Source: Holophagales bacterium
GTDB taxonomy: Bacteria > Acidobacteriota > Holophagae > Holophagales > Holophagaceae
Length of the DNA stretch: 21,184 bases
Direction: 5' to 3'
Assembly: GCA_031281385.1 (NCBI GenBank)
Contig: JAITFL010000113.1
Coordinates: forward strand, 1 to 21,184
In this document: one piece after another, positions 6,371-14,768 of the stretch
How positions within the stretch are numbered: position 1 is the stretch's first letter
How the letters are laid out: each line of letters starts with the position of its first letter
Position numbers and translations under genes: made by a program
Notes under the pieces: model-generated
Databases searched by the model: none
What the model was told of the DNA's origin: nothing
The model's input: the letters and a program-made list of their open reading frames with translations, nothing else

Positions 6371-8272
6371 TCAGACGCGGTCAATGGCGTCAAGGCGGCA
6401 GGCTTCGATGCACTGCCCGCACTTGATGCACTTGGACTGGTCAATGTGATGTGGCTCTTTCCTGTTGCCGCTGATGCACTCCGCCGGGCATTTGCGGACG
6501 CAGACCATGCAGCCGATGCACTTTTTTTCGTTGATTACATAACTGACCATAGCGGCGCACTTTTTTGCGCGGCATTTTTTGTTTACGATGTGTTCGTCAT
6601 ATTCATCGCGGAAGTGCTTGATGCTGCTGAGTACCGGGTTTGGCGCGGCCCTGCCCAGAGCGCACAGGCTGGCTTGCTGGCAAAGTTTGGCCAGCCTCTC
6701 CAGCCTGTCAATGTCTTGGGGTTCGCCATTGCCAGAAGTTATTTTGTCCAGTATCTCCAGCATCCTGGTGGTGCCTTCGCGGCATGGAGTGCATTTTCCG
6801 CACGACTCGTCTGCTGTGAACGACAAGTAGAACTTCGCTAGGTCAACCATGCAGTCCTCGTCACTGAGGACAATCATCCCCCCCGAGCCCATGATGGAGC
6901 CGGCCTTGGCCAATGGATCAAAGTCCACGGGCGTGTCTGTCTGTGAGGCGGGGATGAACCCCCCTGCGGGCCCGCCCGTCTGGACGGCCTTTAGCTCATT
7001 GCCCTGGACGCCGCCACCTATGTCGAAGACTACCTTTTTGATGGGTATGCCCAAGGGAACCTCGACTAGGCCGGTGTGCTTCACTTTTCCAGCCAGCGCG
7101 AAGACCTTGGTGCCGCCGGAACTCTCGGTGCCAACGCCGGCGAACCAGTCGCCGCCAAAGTTTATAATGGCCGTTATATTGGCAAAGGTCTCAACATTGT
7201 TGATTATGGTTGGCTTTCCCCAAAGCCCCTTTACAGCGGGGTAGGGGGGGCGCACCTTTGGCTGGCCTCGCTTGCCCTCTATGGAGCGGATCAGGGCTGT
7301 TTCCTCGCCACAGACAAAGGCCCCTGCGCCCAGCCTGATCTCTAAGTCGAAAGACCACCCAGAGTTCATCACATTTTCGCCCAATAGTCCATTTGCGCGG
7401 CACAAGTCGAGCGCATTCTGTATTCTTCTGATGGCCAGAGGGTACTCGGCCCTGATATAGTAAAAGCCCTTTACGGCTCCAACGGCGTAAGCCGCGACCA
7501 TCATGCCCTCTACCACGTTGAACGGGTCAGATTCCAGCATGCCGCGATCCATGAACGCACCCGGATCGCCCTCGTCGCCGTTGCATATTAGGTAGCGCGT
7601 CTTTTCTGGCTGTGAGGCCATGATCTGCCATTTCTTGCCCGTGGGGAACCCCGCGCCACCGCGCCCCCTGATCTTGGATTTGAGGACTTCGTTGATGACC
7701 CAGTTTGGGTCTCCCTTGCCAAGGCAGGTGGCTAGGGCCTTGAATCCGCCAAAGCGCACGTACTCGTCAAGGGAATCGGGGTCTATCACTCCGCTGTTCC
7801 TCATGGCGATGCGCTTTTGCAGCTTGAAAAACTCTATGTCTCCGTACATTTCAGTGAATTTTTGGGAAACGGCGTCGTCTTTTGCAGGGGCCCCTGAGTC
7901 CGCGTCCAGCGAGTCGTCTAGGGCGTACTGGGCCAAGGGGGCTTGGTTCTGGACGTGGGATGTGAATATCTTGTGGGCGATGTCCCTATTGACCAACTCG
8001 TACTTGACCGGGGGCTTCCCCTGCACAAAAACTCCGACTATAGGCTCTTTGCTGCACCTTCCTGTACACCCCGTCCTATGGAAGGAAACATCGCTGCGTC
8101 CAGACGCCGCAACGAGTTTTTGAAATTCGTCCAACACCTCCATGGAGCCAGCCGCGTGTTCGCAGGTGGCCGAACCCACTTGGATCACCACGCTTTGGCC
8201 ATCGGCTCCGGCCAGCGCACTCTCCGCTTTTTTCTGCAATGTTGTGAGAAAGTCTGCCGCATTATTGGACAT
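6371..8272 (-). CDS. hydB: NADH-dependent [FeFe]-hydrogenase subunit B (NuoF-like)
   Basis: HydB is the flavin subunit that binds NAD(H) and FMN and is thought to be the site of electron bifurcation. From the chosen start it has 633 residues: an N-terminal thioredoxin-like [2Fe-2S] domain (C37, C69, C73 visible), the NuoF core with GRGGAGFPTGKKW (203-215) and CNGDEGDPGAF (230-240), the cluster motif ESCGKCTPCREG with C491/494/497 and C537, and a C-terminal 2x[4Fe-4S] ferredoxin (C585/588/591/595; C615/618/621/625). The frame is open to an ATG at 8311, but the ATG at 8272 has GGAG about 6 nt upstream and the extra 13 residues look non-family, so I use 8272. First gene of the hydB-hydA-hydC operon and divergent from the protease gene. 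Confidence 0.94.
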   Translation of the reverse strand: MSNNAADFLTTLQKKAESALAGADGQSVVIQVGSATCEHAAGSMEVLDEFQKLVAASGRSDVSFHRTGCTGRCSKEPIVGVFVQGKPPVKYELVNRDIAHKIFTSHVQNQAPLAQYALDDSLDADSGAPAKDDAVSQKFTEMYGDIEFFKLQKRIAMRNSGVIDPDSLDEYVRFGGFKALATCLGKGDPNWVINEVLKSKIRGRGGAGFPTGKKWQIMASQPEKTRYLICNGDEGDPGAFMDRGMLESDPFNVVEGMMVAAYAVGAVKGFYYIRAEYPLAIRRIQNALDLCRANGLLGENVMNSGWSFDLEIRLGAGAFVCGEETALIRSIEGKRGQPKVRPPYPAVKGLWGKPTIINNVETFANITAIINFGGDWFAGVGTESSGGTKVFALAGKVKHTGLVEVPLGIPIKKVVFDIGGGVQGNELKAVQTGGPAGGFIPASQTDTPVDFDPLAKAGSIMGSGGMIVLSDEDCMVDLAKFYLSFTADESCGKCTPCREGTTRMLEILDKITSGNGEPQDIDRLERLAKLCQQASLCALGRAAPNPVLSSIKHFRDEYDEHIVNKKCRAKKCAAMVSYVINEKKCIGCMVCVRKCPAECISGNRKEPHHIDQSKCIKCGQCIEACRLDAIDRV

Positions 8273-8374
8273 GTGTGCTCCGAATGCAGTTCTTTTGGAA
8301 CAAAATAACATCTATACAGTATTTTGCCTTGATAGTTTGGAAAGATAAAGGGCAAATTGGATGTCAAGGTTCAT

Positions 8375-8405
8375 GGGCTAGGGTAAACAAGGATGCGGCT
8401 TCGCC
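8375..8405 (+). repeat. Interspersed palindromic repeat, copy A
   Basis: The segment reads GGGCTAGGGTAAACAAGG followed by ATGCGGCTTCGCC. The same 'TAGGGTAA..AAGGATGCGG' core followed by a short G/C hairpin recurs at 19419 (plus) and 13053-13123 (minus), with a related copy at 20467. It lies in the divergent hydB/protease spacer, about 75 bp before the protease start. Confidence 0.6.
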
Positions 8406-8449
8406 ATGCCTGCGCGATTCCCGGCTCTCTGACTAACCTCTACCCGCGA

Positions 8450-8455
8450 TATACT
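8450..8455 (+). promoter_or_regulatory. Possible -10 box of the protease-propeller gene
   Basis: TATACT lies 25 bp before the ATG at 8481. A CTGACT at 8429-8434 could serve as a poor -35 box at 15 bp spacing. No clear ribosome-binding site is visible before the ATG. Confidence 0.3.
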
Positions 8456-8480
8456 GTCTATTACCCTTGAAAGCCCGCCC

Positions 8481-11400
8481 ATGAAAAAGACAATCCTCTC
8501 CCTATTTGCCGCCATTCTGACCTTTGCCCTTGGCTTTCTGTCCTGCGGCGGGGATGGGCCAGACGCAGCCATTGGTGGGGCGATAAAACTCTCCGTCCTG
8601 ACGCCCTTCCCCGCGGGTACAACAACCAATGGCGCGGTGGACGTTGAGTACAAAGCAATGCCAAGCAGCGGCGCGTCCATCACCCAAGTTTTTTACACGA
8701 TAAATGGTGGGGCCGAAGAGTACGTATATCTGATGGGCGGCAAAGGCATAACTCCGAAAGGGTCGCTCGGCAATGCCCACGTCATGCTTGCGCCCGGCGA
8801 AAATCACATAGTGTTCAACGCCAAAGACAGCGCGGGCAATTCGGCCACATGCAATATTCCCAATGCTCCCATCTTTGACTTTGGCTTTACGCCCAATCGC
8901 AGCGGTGGGCAAATAGTAACTCCGGCTGTTGATGGGGCTGTCCGGTACGTTGCCAATCGCATAGTTGTCATAGCAGTGGATGGCGCAACGGACGCGCAAG
9001 TTGCCCAAGCCGCTGGCTCCATAAATGGCACCATAGTCGGCCAAGTGAACCCCGTTGGCATGTACTGGCTGCAGGTATCCGGCCAGCAGACCCAGGCCCA
9101 GCTAAAGGCCCTTTGCAGACAACTCAAAGCCGACCATCCCGACCTTTTTTATGCCGTGACGCTAGACACTTTTAGGCGGATGGATTTCCCCAAGCCAGGC
9201 GCCCCCGAACCCGGCGCCCCCGCGTCCCCATCGGCCCAGACCAACGACCCTTGGTGGGACAGGGATCAGCAGTGGGGCCTCACGGCGATGTTGGTTCCCG
9301 ATGTGTGGGAAGCTTACAGGGACAAACTGTACGATGCAAAAGTGGGCGTGGTTGACAACGGATTTCGAATCACACACGAAGATTTGCAACTACAGGCAAG
9401 CAACATATACAACCGCAACATTGACGACAAAAACCACGGCTCACACGTCATGGGCACCATCGGCGCCGTACACGACAATGGCAAGGGCCTGGCCGGGGTG
9501 ATGGACGCAAAAAGAAGTTCGCTGTACGGCTACGATGCATTTGTGGAGGATGGCGCGTGGGATTCGGACATACTCGCAGGGTTGGGCTGGAACGTAGCCA
9601 ATGGCGCAAAGGCAGTCAATTTTAGCTTGGGAGCACAAGACTACCCTTATGACCCCGACGAAGATGCGCTCTATTCTGGGGCGCTGCGAAACCTGCTGAC
9701 AAAAGGCTACGATTTTGTAGTTGTCCACGCCGCCGGAAACTATACCTTGAACACGATCAGGGCTGGCTGCTTTGCGCACATCACGGATACAGCGCTGCGC
9801 CAAAGGATCATCACCGTGGGCGCGGCAGACAGCAGTTACCAATTGGCCGACTTCACAAACTATGGCCCCCTTGTTGACGTTGTGGCCCCAGGGGTTAGAA
9901 TCTACAGCAGTTTTGCAACCGATGATTCGTCATACCGCTATCTAAGTGGAACATCCATGGCCGCGCCCCACGTCACGGGCCTCGCCGGGCTGGTGTGGTC
10001 TGCAGACCCCGGCCTGAAGGCGGACAAGGTAAAACAGATCATAGTTGATTCTGCAAAAGATCGTGGCCGCGCCATCACTGACAGAAGGACATCGGTGCCC
10101 TCAAGCCAGCGGCTGACGTACTACATGGTCAACGCAAAGGCAGCCATTGACAGAGCAATTGGCAGCGACAATGTCCCCGTTGAAGACGTGACGCTGAACA
10201 AAACCGAGACGACCATTGGCATCGGCGCAACAGAAATCCTTGTGGCCACTGTTCTCCCCAGCAACGCCACAAACAATGCTGTCACTTGGTCAAGCAGCAA
10301 CCAGGCCGTAGCCACGGTCAGCGATGGCGTGGTGATGGGCGTTACAGCCGGGTCAGCCACCATTACAGTCAAGACCAATGATGGCGAAAAGACGGCCACA
10401 TGCAACGTGACTGTGACTGCTGGCGGCAGGGTGCCAGTAACCGGAATCTCCCTGAACAAAACCTCAACGACCATAGCCGCTGGCAGGTCAGAGACGCTGA
10501 CGGCAACTGTTTTGCCCAGCAACGCGACAAACAAAAATGTCATTTGGTGGAGCAGCAGCGCGGACATTGCCACGGTTAGCAACGGCGTTGTGAGAGGCCA
10601 AGGCACGGGCGCGGCGATGATAACGGCTACAACGCAGGATGGCGGCATGGTCGCCATCTGCAACGTAACTGTATATATCCCAGTCACTGCCATTTATTTG
10701 GAAAAACCTTCTACGAGCGTCTCGCTTGGCTGGAGAACTTCCTTGTTGGCCAGGGTCGAGCCATTGAACGCCACAAACAGAAAAATCGTATGGTCTAGCG
10801 ACAACACGGTCATTGCGGAAGTAAACAGCAGAGGAACAGTCACGGGCAGGGCTGCCGGCACCGCGACCATCACGGCCAAAACAGAAGATGGCGGGAAAAC
10901 GGCTACTTGCAGGGTTACAGTCGGAGCTTATATGCCCACCGCAACAAACGTGTCGGCAAGCTACTGCCATACTATTGCCGCCATGTCAGATGGCAGTGTT
11001 TGGGGTTGGGGAACCAATGAAGATGGCGAGCTAGGCGATGGCACGTATGAATACCGAAATGCTCCCGCCCAAGAGGCCACCGAGGCGAATGACTGGGCCG
11101 CAGTAGCGGCTGGCATATACCACACGCTTGCCCTCAAGGCCAACGGCAGCCTGTGGGCATGGGGATGGAATGTAATAGGCCAGCTAGGCGATGGCACCGA
11201 TATTGATAGGAAATCCCCCGTCCAAGTTGGCACCGCCAAGAATTGGAAGTCAATGTCGGCGGGCTATGTACACTCCGTGGCCATCAAAAAAGACGGCAGC
11301 CTGTGGGCATGGGGATGGAATGGGGACGGCCAGCTAGGAGATGGCACCAATACGCCAAGGATCACTCCTGTACAGGTTGGCACGGCCAAGAACTGGGTGG

Positions 11401-12698
11401 CTGTGGCTGCGGGCCTTTACCACACGCTTGCCCTCAAGGACGATGGCAGCCTATGGGCATGGGGGTCTAATGAGGACGGCCAGCTCGGTGACGGCACCAA
11501 TACCGACAGGAATGCCCCCATTCAGGTGGGTTCTTCAAATGATTGGAAGTCAGTATCGGCTGGCTTCTGGCACACAGAGGCCATCAAGACCAACGGCAGC
11601 CTATGGGCATGGGGGTACAATGGAGATGGTCAGCTAGGCGATGGCACCAATACATCAAGGCGCTCCCCCTTCCGAATTGGTTTGTCCGAAGATTGGGAAG
11701 AGGTTGCGGCGGGCGGCTACCTAACCGCAGCGGTTAGGGGCGATGGCAGCCTATGGGCATGGGGGTACAATGGCGAAGGCCAGTTGGGCGATGGCACCAA
11801 TACCGATAAGAACGCCCCAATAAAAGTGGGCGATTCAGATGACTGGGCGGCAGTTTGGGTGGGTGTCGCCCACACCCTTGCCCTCAAGGGCGATGGCAGC
11901 CTATGGGCTTGGGGATACAATGGCTACGGCGAGCTTGGCGTTGGCGACTATATTGACCGTAACGTCCCCGTTTTGGTGGGCCCGCTGAGGCCAATCGCGG
12001 TGACGAGCGTAACACTGAACAAGTCAGAAACCAGCATCGCCATTGGCGACACGGAAACCTTGGTCGCCACAGTTGAACCCAGCGACGCCACAAACCCGGA
12101 CATCAATTGGTCAAGCAGCAATAACTCCATCGCCACTGTTTCAAGCGCCGGCCTCGTGCGCGCCGTTGCGGTAGGCACAGCGACCATCACCGCCACCAGC
12201 CAATCGGACAGCTCCAAGTATGCGACCTGCGCCGTGACGGTCGATCCTGTCGTGTCTGTTTCCATATCCCCCAGAGCCCTCTTCGTTGGCACCAGCGCAC
12301 CGTTGGAGGCAACCGTGGTCGGGCTGGCCAACAGAGCGGTGACATGGTTTGCGCTGTACGGTTCAATCACTCTAGGCACTGGAAATACTGCCACATACAA
12401 GGCACCTAGCACAGTACCAACTGGCGATGGGAAGGACACAGTTACAGCCGCCAGCGAACAGATGCCGCACATAAGCGACCAGGCCAAGATACTCATAAGG
12501 TCAATGGATTTCACCAAATTCGGCACCGACAACAACACAAAGACCAGCCCGCAACTGCTGGACTTGGCTAACGCCTTTGGCACAAAAAAGGGAGAATCGG
12601 GGTACGATGCAAAGTACGACATAAACGATGACGGAATCATTGACGATGAGGATTTGGAGATGCTGTTTATGGTGATGGGCTGGGGGTCTGGGGGGTAA
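8481..12698 (+). CDS. Predicted lipoprotein: subtilisin-like protease with Big_2, RCC1 propeller and dockerin-like domains
   Basis: This 1405-residue protein begins with a lysine-containing signal peptide ending FLSC (Cys22), a loose lipobox, so it is probably anchored to a membrane facing outward. Residues about 155-235 resemble a subtilase propeptide. The S8 protease domain (about 255-560) has the complete catalytic triad: D292 (VGVVDNG), H319 (NHGSHVMG) and S492 ([11 protein letters not shown]), plus oxyanion N420 (HAAGNY). Three Big_2 Ig-like domains follow (about 565-645, 651-730, 733-815), each with a 'LNKT.TTI..G.TETL' type start. Seven RCC1-type repeats (about 820-1167, core [19 protein letters not shown]) could close a seven-bladed propeller. 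A fourth Big_2 (1172-1255), a divergent Ig-like domain (1257-1340) and a dockerin/EF-hand-like end ([16 protein letters not shown]) complete it. Large minus-strand ORFs here are shadows of the repeats. The protease fold is certain; target and role are unknown. Confidence 0.93.
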   Translation: MKKTILSLFAAILTFALGFLSCGGDGPDAAIGGAIKLSVLTPFPAGTTTNGAVDVEYKAMPSSGASITQVFYTINGGAEEYVYLMGGKGITPKGSLGNAHVMLAPGENHIVFNAKDSAGNSATCNIPNAPIFDFGFTPNRSGGQIVTPAVDGAVRYVANRIVVIAVDGATDAQVAQAAGSINGTIVGQVNPVGMYWLQVSGQQTQAQLKALCRQLKADHPDLFYAVTLDTFRRMDFPKPGAPEPGAPASPSAQTNDPWWDRDQQWGLTAMLVPDVWEAYRDKLYDAKVGVVDNGFRITHEDLQLQASNIYNRNIDDKNHGSHVMGTIGAVHDNGKGLAGVMDAKRSSLYGYDAFVEDGAWDSDILAGLGWNVANGAKAVNFSLGAQDYPYDPDEDALYSGALRNLLTKGYDFVVVHAAGNYTLNTIRAGCFAHITDTALRQRIITVGAADSSYQLADFTNYGPLVDVVAPGVRIYSSFATDDSSYRYLSGTSMAAPHVTGLAGLVWSADPGLKADKVKQIIVDSAKDRGRAITDRRTSVPSSQRLTYYMVNAKAAIDRAIGSDNVPVEDVTLNKTETTIGIGATEILVATVLPSNATNNAVTWSSSNQAVATVSDGVVMGVTAGSATITVKTNDGEKTATCNVTVTAGGRVPVTGISLNKTSTTIAAGRSETLTATVLPSNATNKNVIWWSSSADIATVSNGVVRGQGTGAAMITATTQDGGMVAICNVTVYIPVTAIYLEKPSTSVSLGWRTSLLARVEPLNATNRKIVWSSDNTVIAEVNSRGTVTGRAAGTATITAKTEDGGKTATCRVTVGAYMPTATNVSASYCHTIAAMSDGSVWGWGTNEDGELGDGTYEYRNAPAQEATEANDWAAVAAGIYHTLALKANGSLWAWGWNVIGQLGDGTDIDRKSPVQVGTAKNWKSMSAGYVHSVAIKKDGSLWAWGWNGDGQLGDGTNTPRITPVQVGTAKNWVAVAAGLYHTLALKDDGSLWAWGSNEDGQLGDGTNTDRNAPIQVGSSNDWKSVSAGFWHTEAIKTNGSLWAWGYNGDGQLGDGTNTSRRSPFRIGLSEDWEEVAAGGYLTAAVRGDGSLWAWGYNGEGQLGDGTNTDKNAPIKVGDSDDWAAVWVGVAHTLALKGDGSLWAWGYNGYGELGVGDYIDRNVPVLVGPLRPIAVTSVTLNKSETSIAIGDTETLVATVEPSDATNPDINWSSSNNSIATVSSAGLVRAVAVGTATITATSQSDSSKYATCAVTVDPVVSVSISPRALFVGTSAPLEATVVGLANRAVTWFALYGSITLGTGNTATYKAPSTVPTGDGKDTVTAASEQMPHISDQAKILIRSMDFTKFGTDNNTKTSPQLLDLANAFGTKKGESGYDAKYDINDDGIIDDEDLEMLFMVMGWGSGG
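10995..11980 (+). repeat. Seven in-frame tandem repeats (150-nt period) coding the RCC1 propeller
   Basis: The core coding for SLWAWG recurs at 11151, 11301, 11451, 11601, 11751 and 11901, exactly 150 nt apart, with a more diverged first unit near 10997. Each unit codes 50 residues. Units 3 to 6 are very similar at the DNA level (for example the string GGCAGCCTATGGGCATGGGG). The repeats are coding and in frame, not a CRISPR array. Confidence 0.9.
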
Positions 12699-12941
12699 GA
12701 GAGAGCGACGCGCATGCGCGGCGGTCTCGCTGAACCCCCAGTTAGCATTCAGGAGGTTTTTCCGAATTTCTCTGAAGGCCCGAATGGGCTAAGAGGCGCG
12801 AGTGGAATGAAGCGAACCGCCGATAGGCGGTGAGCGGATATGGAGCTGCGACTCGATTCCCCATGCAACAGGCCGAAGTATCTTCATTCGGTAGCAAAGC
12901 AGCGCATGACCGCGCTGCGGAGTCCATTCGGCATAAACATC

Positions 12942-12961
12942 ATCGCGGCGCAGCCGCATCA
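12942..12961 (-). repeat. Short palindromic repeat related to the interspersed family
   Basis: On the minus strand the segment reads GATGCGGCTGCGCCGCGATG. It matches the hairpin half of copies A and B but lacks the TAGGG-rich half. Confidence 0.45.
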
Positions 12962-13052
12962 GTACTGCCGCTAAGCGGCCAACATACTGAACGGAGTCTT
13001 GCACACAAAAATTAGCCGAGTTTTGCAAGAAGCTCCATTGTCAATTGAAATG

Positions 13053-13123
13053 GCGCGGGCGCAGCCCGCATCCTTAAATTATCCCTAGCCCCCTGCCACT
13101 TACCTATACAACCTAATCCCTTA
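13053..13123 (-). repeat. Interspersed palindromic repeat, copy C (long form, inverted)
   Basis: Read on the minus strand it starts TAAGGGATTAGGTTGTATAG, continues through GGGGGCTAGGGATAA and ends AAGGATGCGGGCTGCGCCCG. The 3' half matches copies A and B. The 5' half matches copy D at 20470-20497 in 21 of 28 positions. It lies 40 bp upstream of fabG. Confidence 0.6.
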
Positions 13124-13162
13124 AATAGGCTATCCTAAGATAATAGCAATACTGGAGGGAGC

Positions 13163-13915
13163 ATGTTTGAACTAAACGGCAAGGTGGCGCTGGTGACGGG
13201 CGCAAGCCAGGGGATAGGCGAGGTCATAGCAAAAAAGCTGGCCAAACAGGGGGCAACGGTTGTATGCGGCTCTCTTCCCTCTACTGTCGGCGATCTAGAG
13301 GGCGTGGTGGCCTCAATCAAAGCCGACGGGGGCGCGGCGAGCTACGTGCTTTTGGACATGATGGACGCCGCAAGTGTGAAGGCCGCAGTCAATGAGACCG
13401 CAGAGAAGCACGGGGGCCTGCACATCTTGGTCAACAACGCGGGCGTGACTAAGGACAAGCTGCTGATCCAGATGAAGGAAGACGAGTACGACTTGGTGAT
13501 GGACGTGAACCTCAAGGGCGCATGGTTGGCCTCCCAAGCGGCGGCGAAGCCCATGATGAAGCAGCGATGGGGGCGCATAGTCAACATAGCAAGCGTAGTT
13601 GGGCAGATGGGGAACGTTGGGCAAAGCAACTACGCCACTTCAAAGGCGGGCCTCATCGGCCTGACCAAGACAGTCGCGCGCGAGCTCGCCAGCAGAAACG
13701 TCACATGCAACGCCGTCGCGCCTGGCTACATAGCCACCAAGATGACGGATTCCTTGCCCGATGAAGTTAAGGAAAATTTTACAAAGCAGATTCCCTTGGG
13801 GCGCATGGGCACGGCAGAAGACATAGCCAACGCCGTGGCATTTTTGTGCAGCGAGGAGGCGGGCTACATAAGCGGCGCAACGCTGCCCGTCAATGGCGGG
13901 ATGTTGATGCCATAA
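13163..13915 (+). CDS. fabG: 3-oxoacyl-[acyl-carrier-protein] reductase FabG
   Basis: FabG reduces 3-oxoacyl-ACP to 3-hydroxyacyl-ACP with NADPH in fatty acid synthesis. The 250-residue short-chain dehydrogenase has the cofactor motif TGASQGIG (12-19), NNAG (91-94), and the catalytic residues N116, S144, Y157 and K161 (the last two in YATSK). The C-terminus ends in VNGGMLMP as usual for FabG. The length is typical. A strong ribosome site GGAGG (13154-13158) precedes the ATG by 4 nt. No other fatty acid genes (acpP, fabD, fabF) adjoin it; it stands alone between the hairpin-rich gap and tcdA. A relaxed-specificity short-chain dehydrogenase is the main alternative, but the overall match favours FabG. 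Confidence 0.9.
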   Translation: MFELNGKVALVTGASQGIGEVIAKKLAKQGATVVCGSLPSTVGDLEGVVASIKADGGAASYVLLDMMDAASVKAAVNETAEKHGGLHILVNNAGVTKDKLLIQMKEDEYDLVMDVNLKGAWLASQAAAKPMMKQRWGRIVNIASVVGQMGNVGQSNYATSKAGLIGLTKTVARELASRNVTCNAVAPGYIATKMTDSLPDEVKENFTKQIPLGRMGTAEDIANAVAFLCSEEAGYISGATLPVNGGMLMP

Positions 13916-13997
13916 TCAGGGTGCGGGGGAATAGCCTTTTGCCAAGCCTCGCAATTTTCCGACTTTGACGCTTCGATTAGCGAATTGACAATTGACA

Positions 13998-14768
13998 ATG
14001 ATTGATGGTTTTGCAAGTGCCTCAATTTTCTCTAGGACAGAGCTGATCTTGGGCCGGGCCGCGATGGAGAGGCTGGCGCAGGCGCACGTCATAGTATTCG
14101 GCATTGGGGGCGTGGGCAGCTATGCCTCTGAAGCCTTGGTGCGGTGCGGCGTTGCCGCCCTCACGTTGGTTGACCACGACTTTGTGAACGAAACGAACAT
14201 CAACCGCCAGGCCCACGCTCTCCATAGCACCATAGGCCAGTCAAAGATTGACGCGATGGCGTCGAGACTGCTGGACATAAACCCGTCCGCAAAAATTCGC
14301 AAGATAGCCAAGTTCTATTCGCCAGGCTCCGCCGATGAATTTTTTTCTGGCCCTGTTGACTACTTGTTGGACTGCATTGATACGCTGGCTTGCAAGATAG
14401 ACTTGGCCATAGAGGCCGCCAAGCGCGGAGTGCCAATAATTAGTTGCATGGGTACGGGCAACAAATTGGATCCGTCAAGGTTCCAAGTGTCGGACATTTC
14501 CAAGACCCGCGACTGCCCCTTGGCCCGCAACATGAGAAAAGAGCTCAGAAGAAGGGGCGTCAACCACCTAAAGGTCGTCTATAGCCAAGAAGCTCCGGTT
14601 GCGCCGCTGGACGCCGAAATGCACAGCGCGATGCTGCAAGAGTTATCGCCGGAGGCGTCGTCTAGGCGGGCGATCCCGGGCAGTGTGTCCTTTGTCCCCG
14701 CCGCAGCTGGCCTGCTGATGGCCGCCGAGTCCATAAAGGATATGCTGTCGGTGACACATTACCAGTAA
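13998..14768 (+). CDS. tcdA: tRNA threonylcarbamoyladenosine dehydratase TcdA (ThiF/E1-like)
   Basis: TcdA (CsdL/YgdL) uses ATP to cyclise t6A at position 37 of ANN-decoding tRNAs to ct6A. The protein starts with the family block FSRTELILG and has the Rossmann nucleotide motif VFGIGGVGSYASEALVRCGV, the DHDFVNETNINRQ segment with the ATP-contacting Asn and Arg, and the conserved DCIDTLACKIDL and CMGTGNKLDP blocks. At 256 residues it is near the usual length. I start it at the ATG at 13998; a TTG two codons earlier (13992) is also possible, and no clear ribosome site decides. The stop TAA (14766-14768) directly abuts the stop of the convergent methyltransferase gene at 14769, with no terminator between. 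A generic ThiF/HesA family member is the alternative. Confidence 0.88.
   Translation: MIDGFASASIFSRTELILGRAAMERLAQAHVIVFGIGGVGSYASEALVRCGVAALTLVDHDFVNETNINRQAHALHSTIGQSKIDAMASRLLDINPSAKIRKIAKFYSPGSADEFFSGPVDYLLDCIDTLACKIDLAIEAAKRGVPIISCMGTGNKLDPSRFQVSDISKTRDCPLARNMRKELRRRGVNHLKVVYSQEAPVAPLDAEMHSAMLQELSPEASSRRAIPGSVSFVPAAAGLLMAAESIKDMLSVTHYQ

Larger units (their letters stand above)
12699..13162. other. 464-bp gap packed with short hairpins, no convincing gene
   Basis: Between the protease gene and fabG I see no supported CDS. Many short perfect stems occur instead: ACCGCC/GGCGGT (12816-12831), GCAGCGC/GCGCTGC (12899-12918), GCGGC/GCCGC (12945-12957), GCCGC/GCGGC nested in CAGTA/TACTG (12960-12989), CTTGCA/TGCAAG (12998-13029), CCATT/AATGG (13035-13053) and GCGGGC/GCCCGC (13055-13069). 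A palindrome GCGCATGCGC flanked by AGCGA/TCGCT lies right after the protease stop. Short ORFs here (61-79 codons, both strands) have no start signals and overlap each other. It may hold a structured RNA or clustered repeats. Confidence 0.6.

Noticed and set aside
8273..8311. 13-codon N-terminal extension of hydB to the ATG at 8311
   Set aside because: The ATG at 8272 has a GGAG at good distance; the extension has no such site and looks non-family.
10121..10970. Minus-strand ORFs of 160-190 codons opposite the Big_2 domains, hydrophobic in translation
   Set aside because: They mirror the repeated Thr/Ala/Asn codons of the Big_2 domains; the apparent membrane segments are an artefact of reading them antisense.
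10995..11980. Regular 150-nt repeats as a possible CRISPR array
   Set aside because: The repeats are in frame, code for RCC1 units, and have no short-repeat/unique-spacer structure.
11948..12748. 266-codon minus-strand ORF
   Set aside because: Antisense to the fourth Big_2, Ig-like and dockerin-like domains; no start signal.
12742..13028. Short ORFs (61-79 codons) in the hairpin-rich gap
   Set aside because: They overlap on both strands, lack ribosome sites and follow the palindromes rather than a protein pattern.
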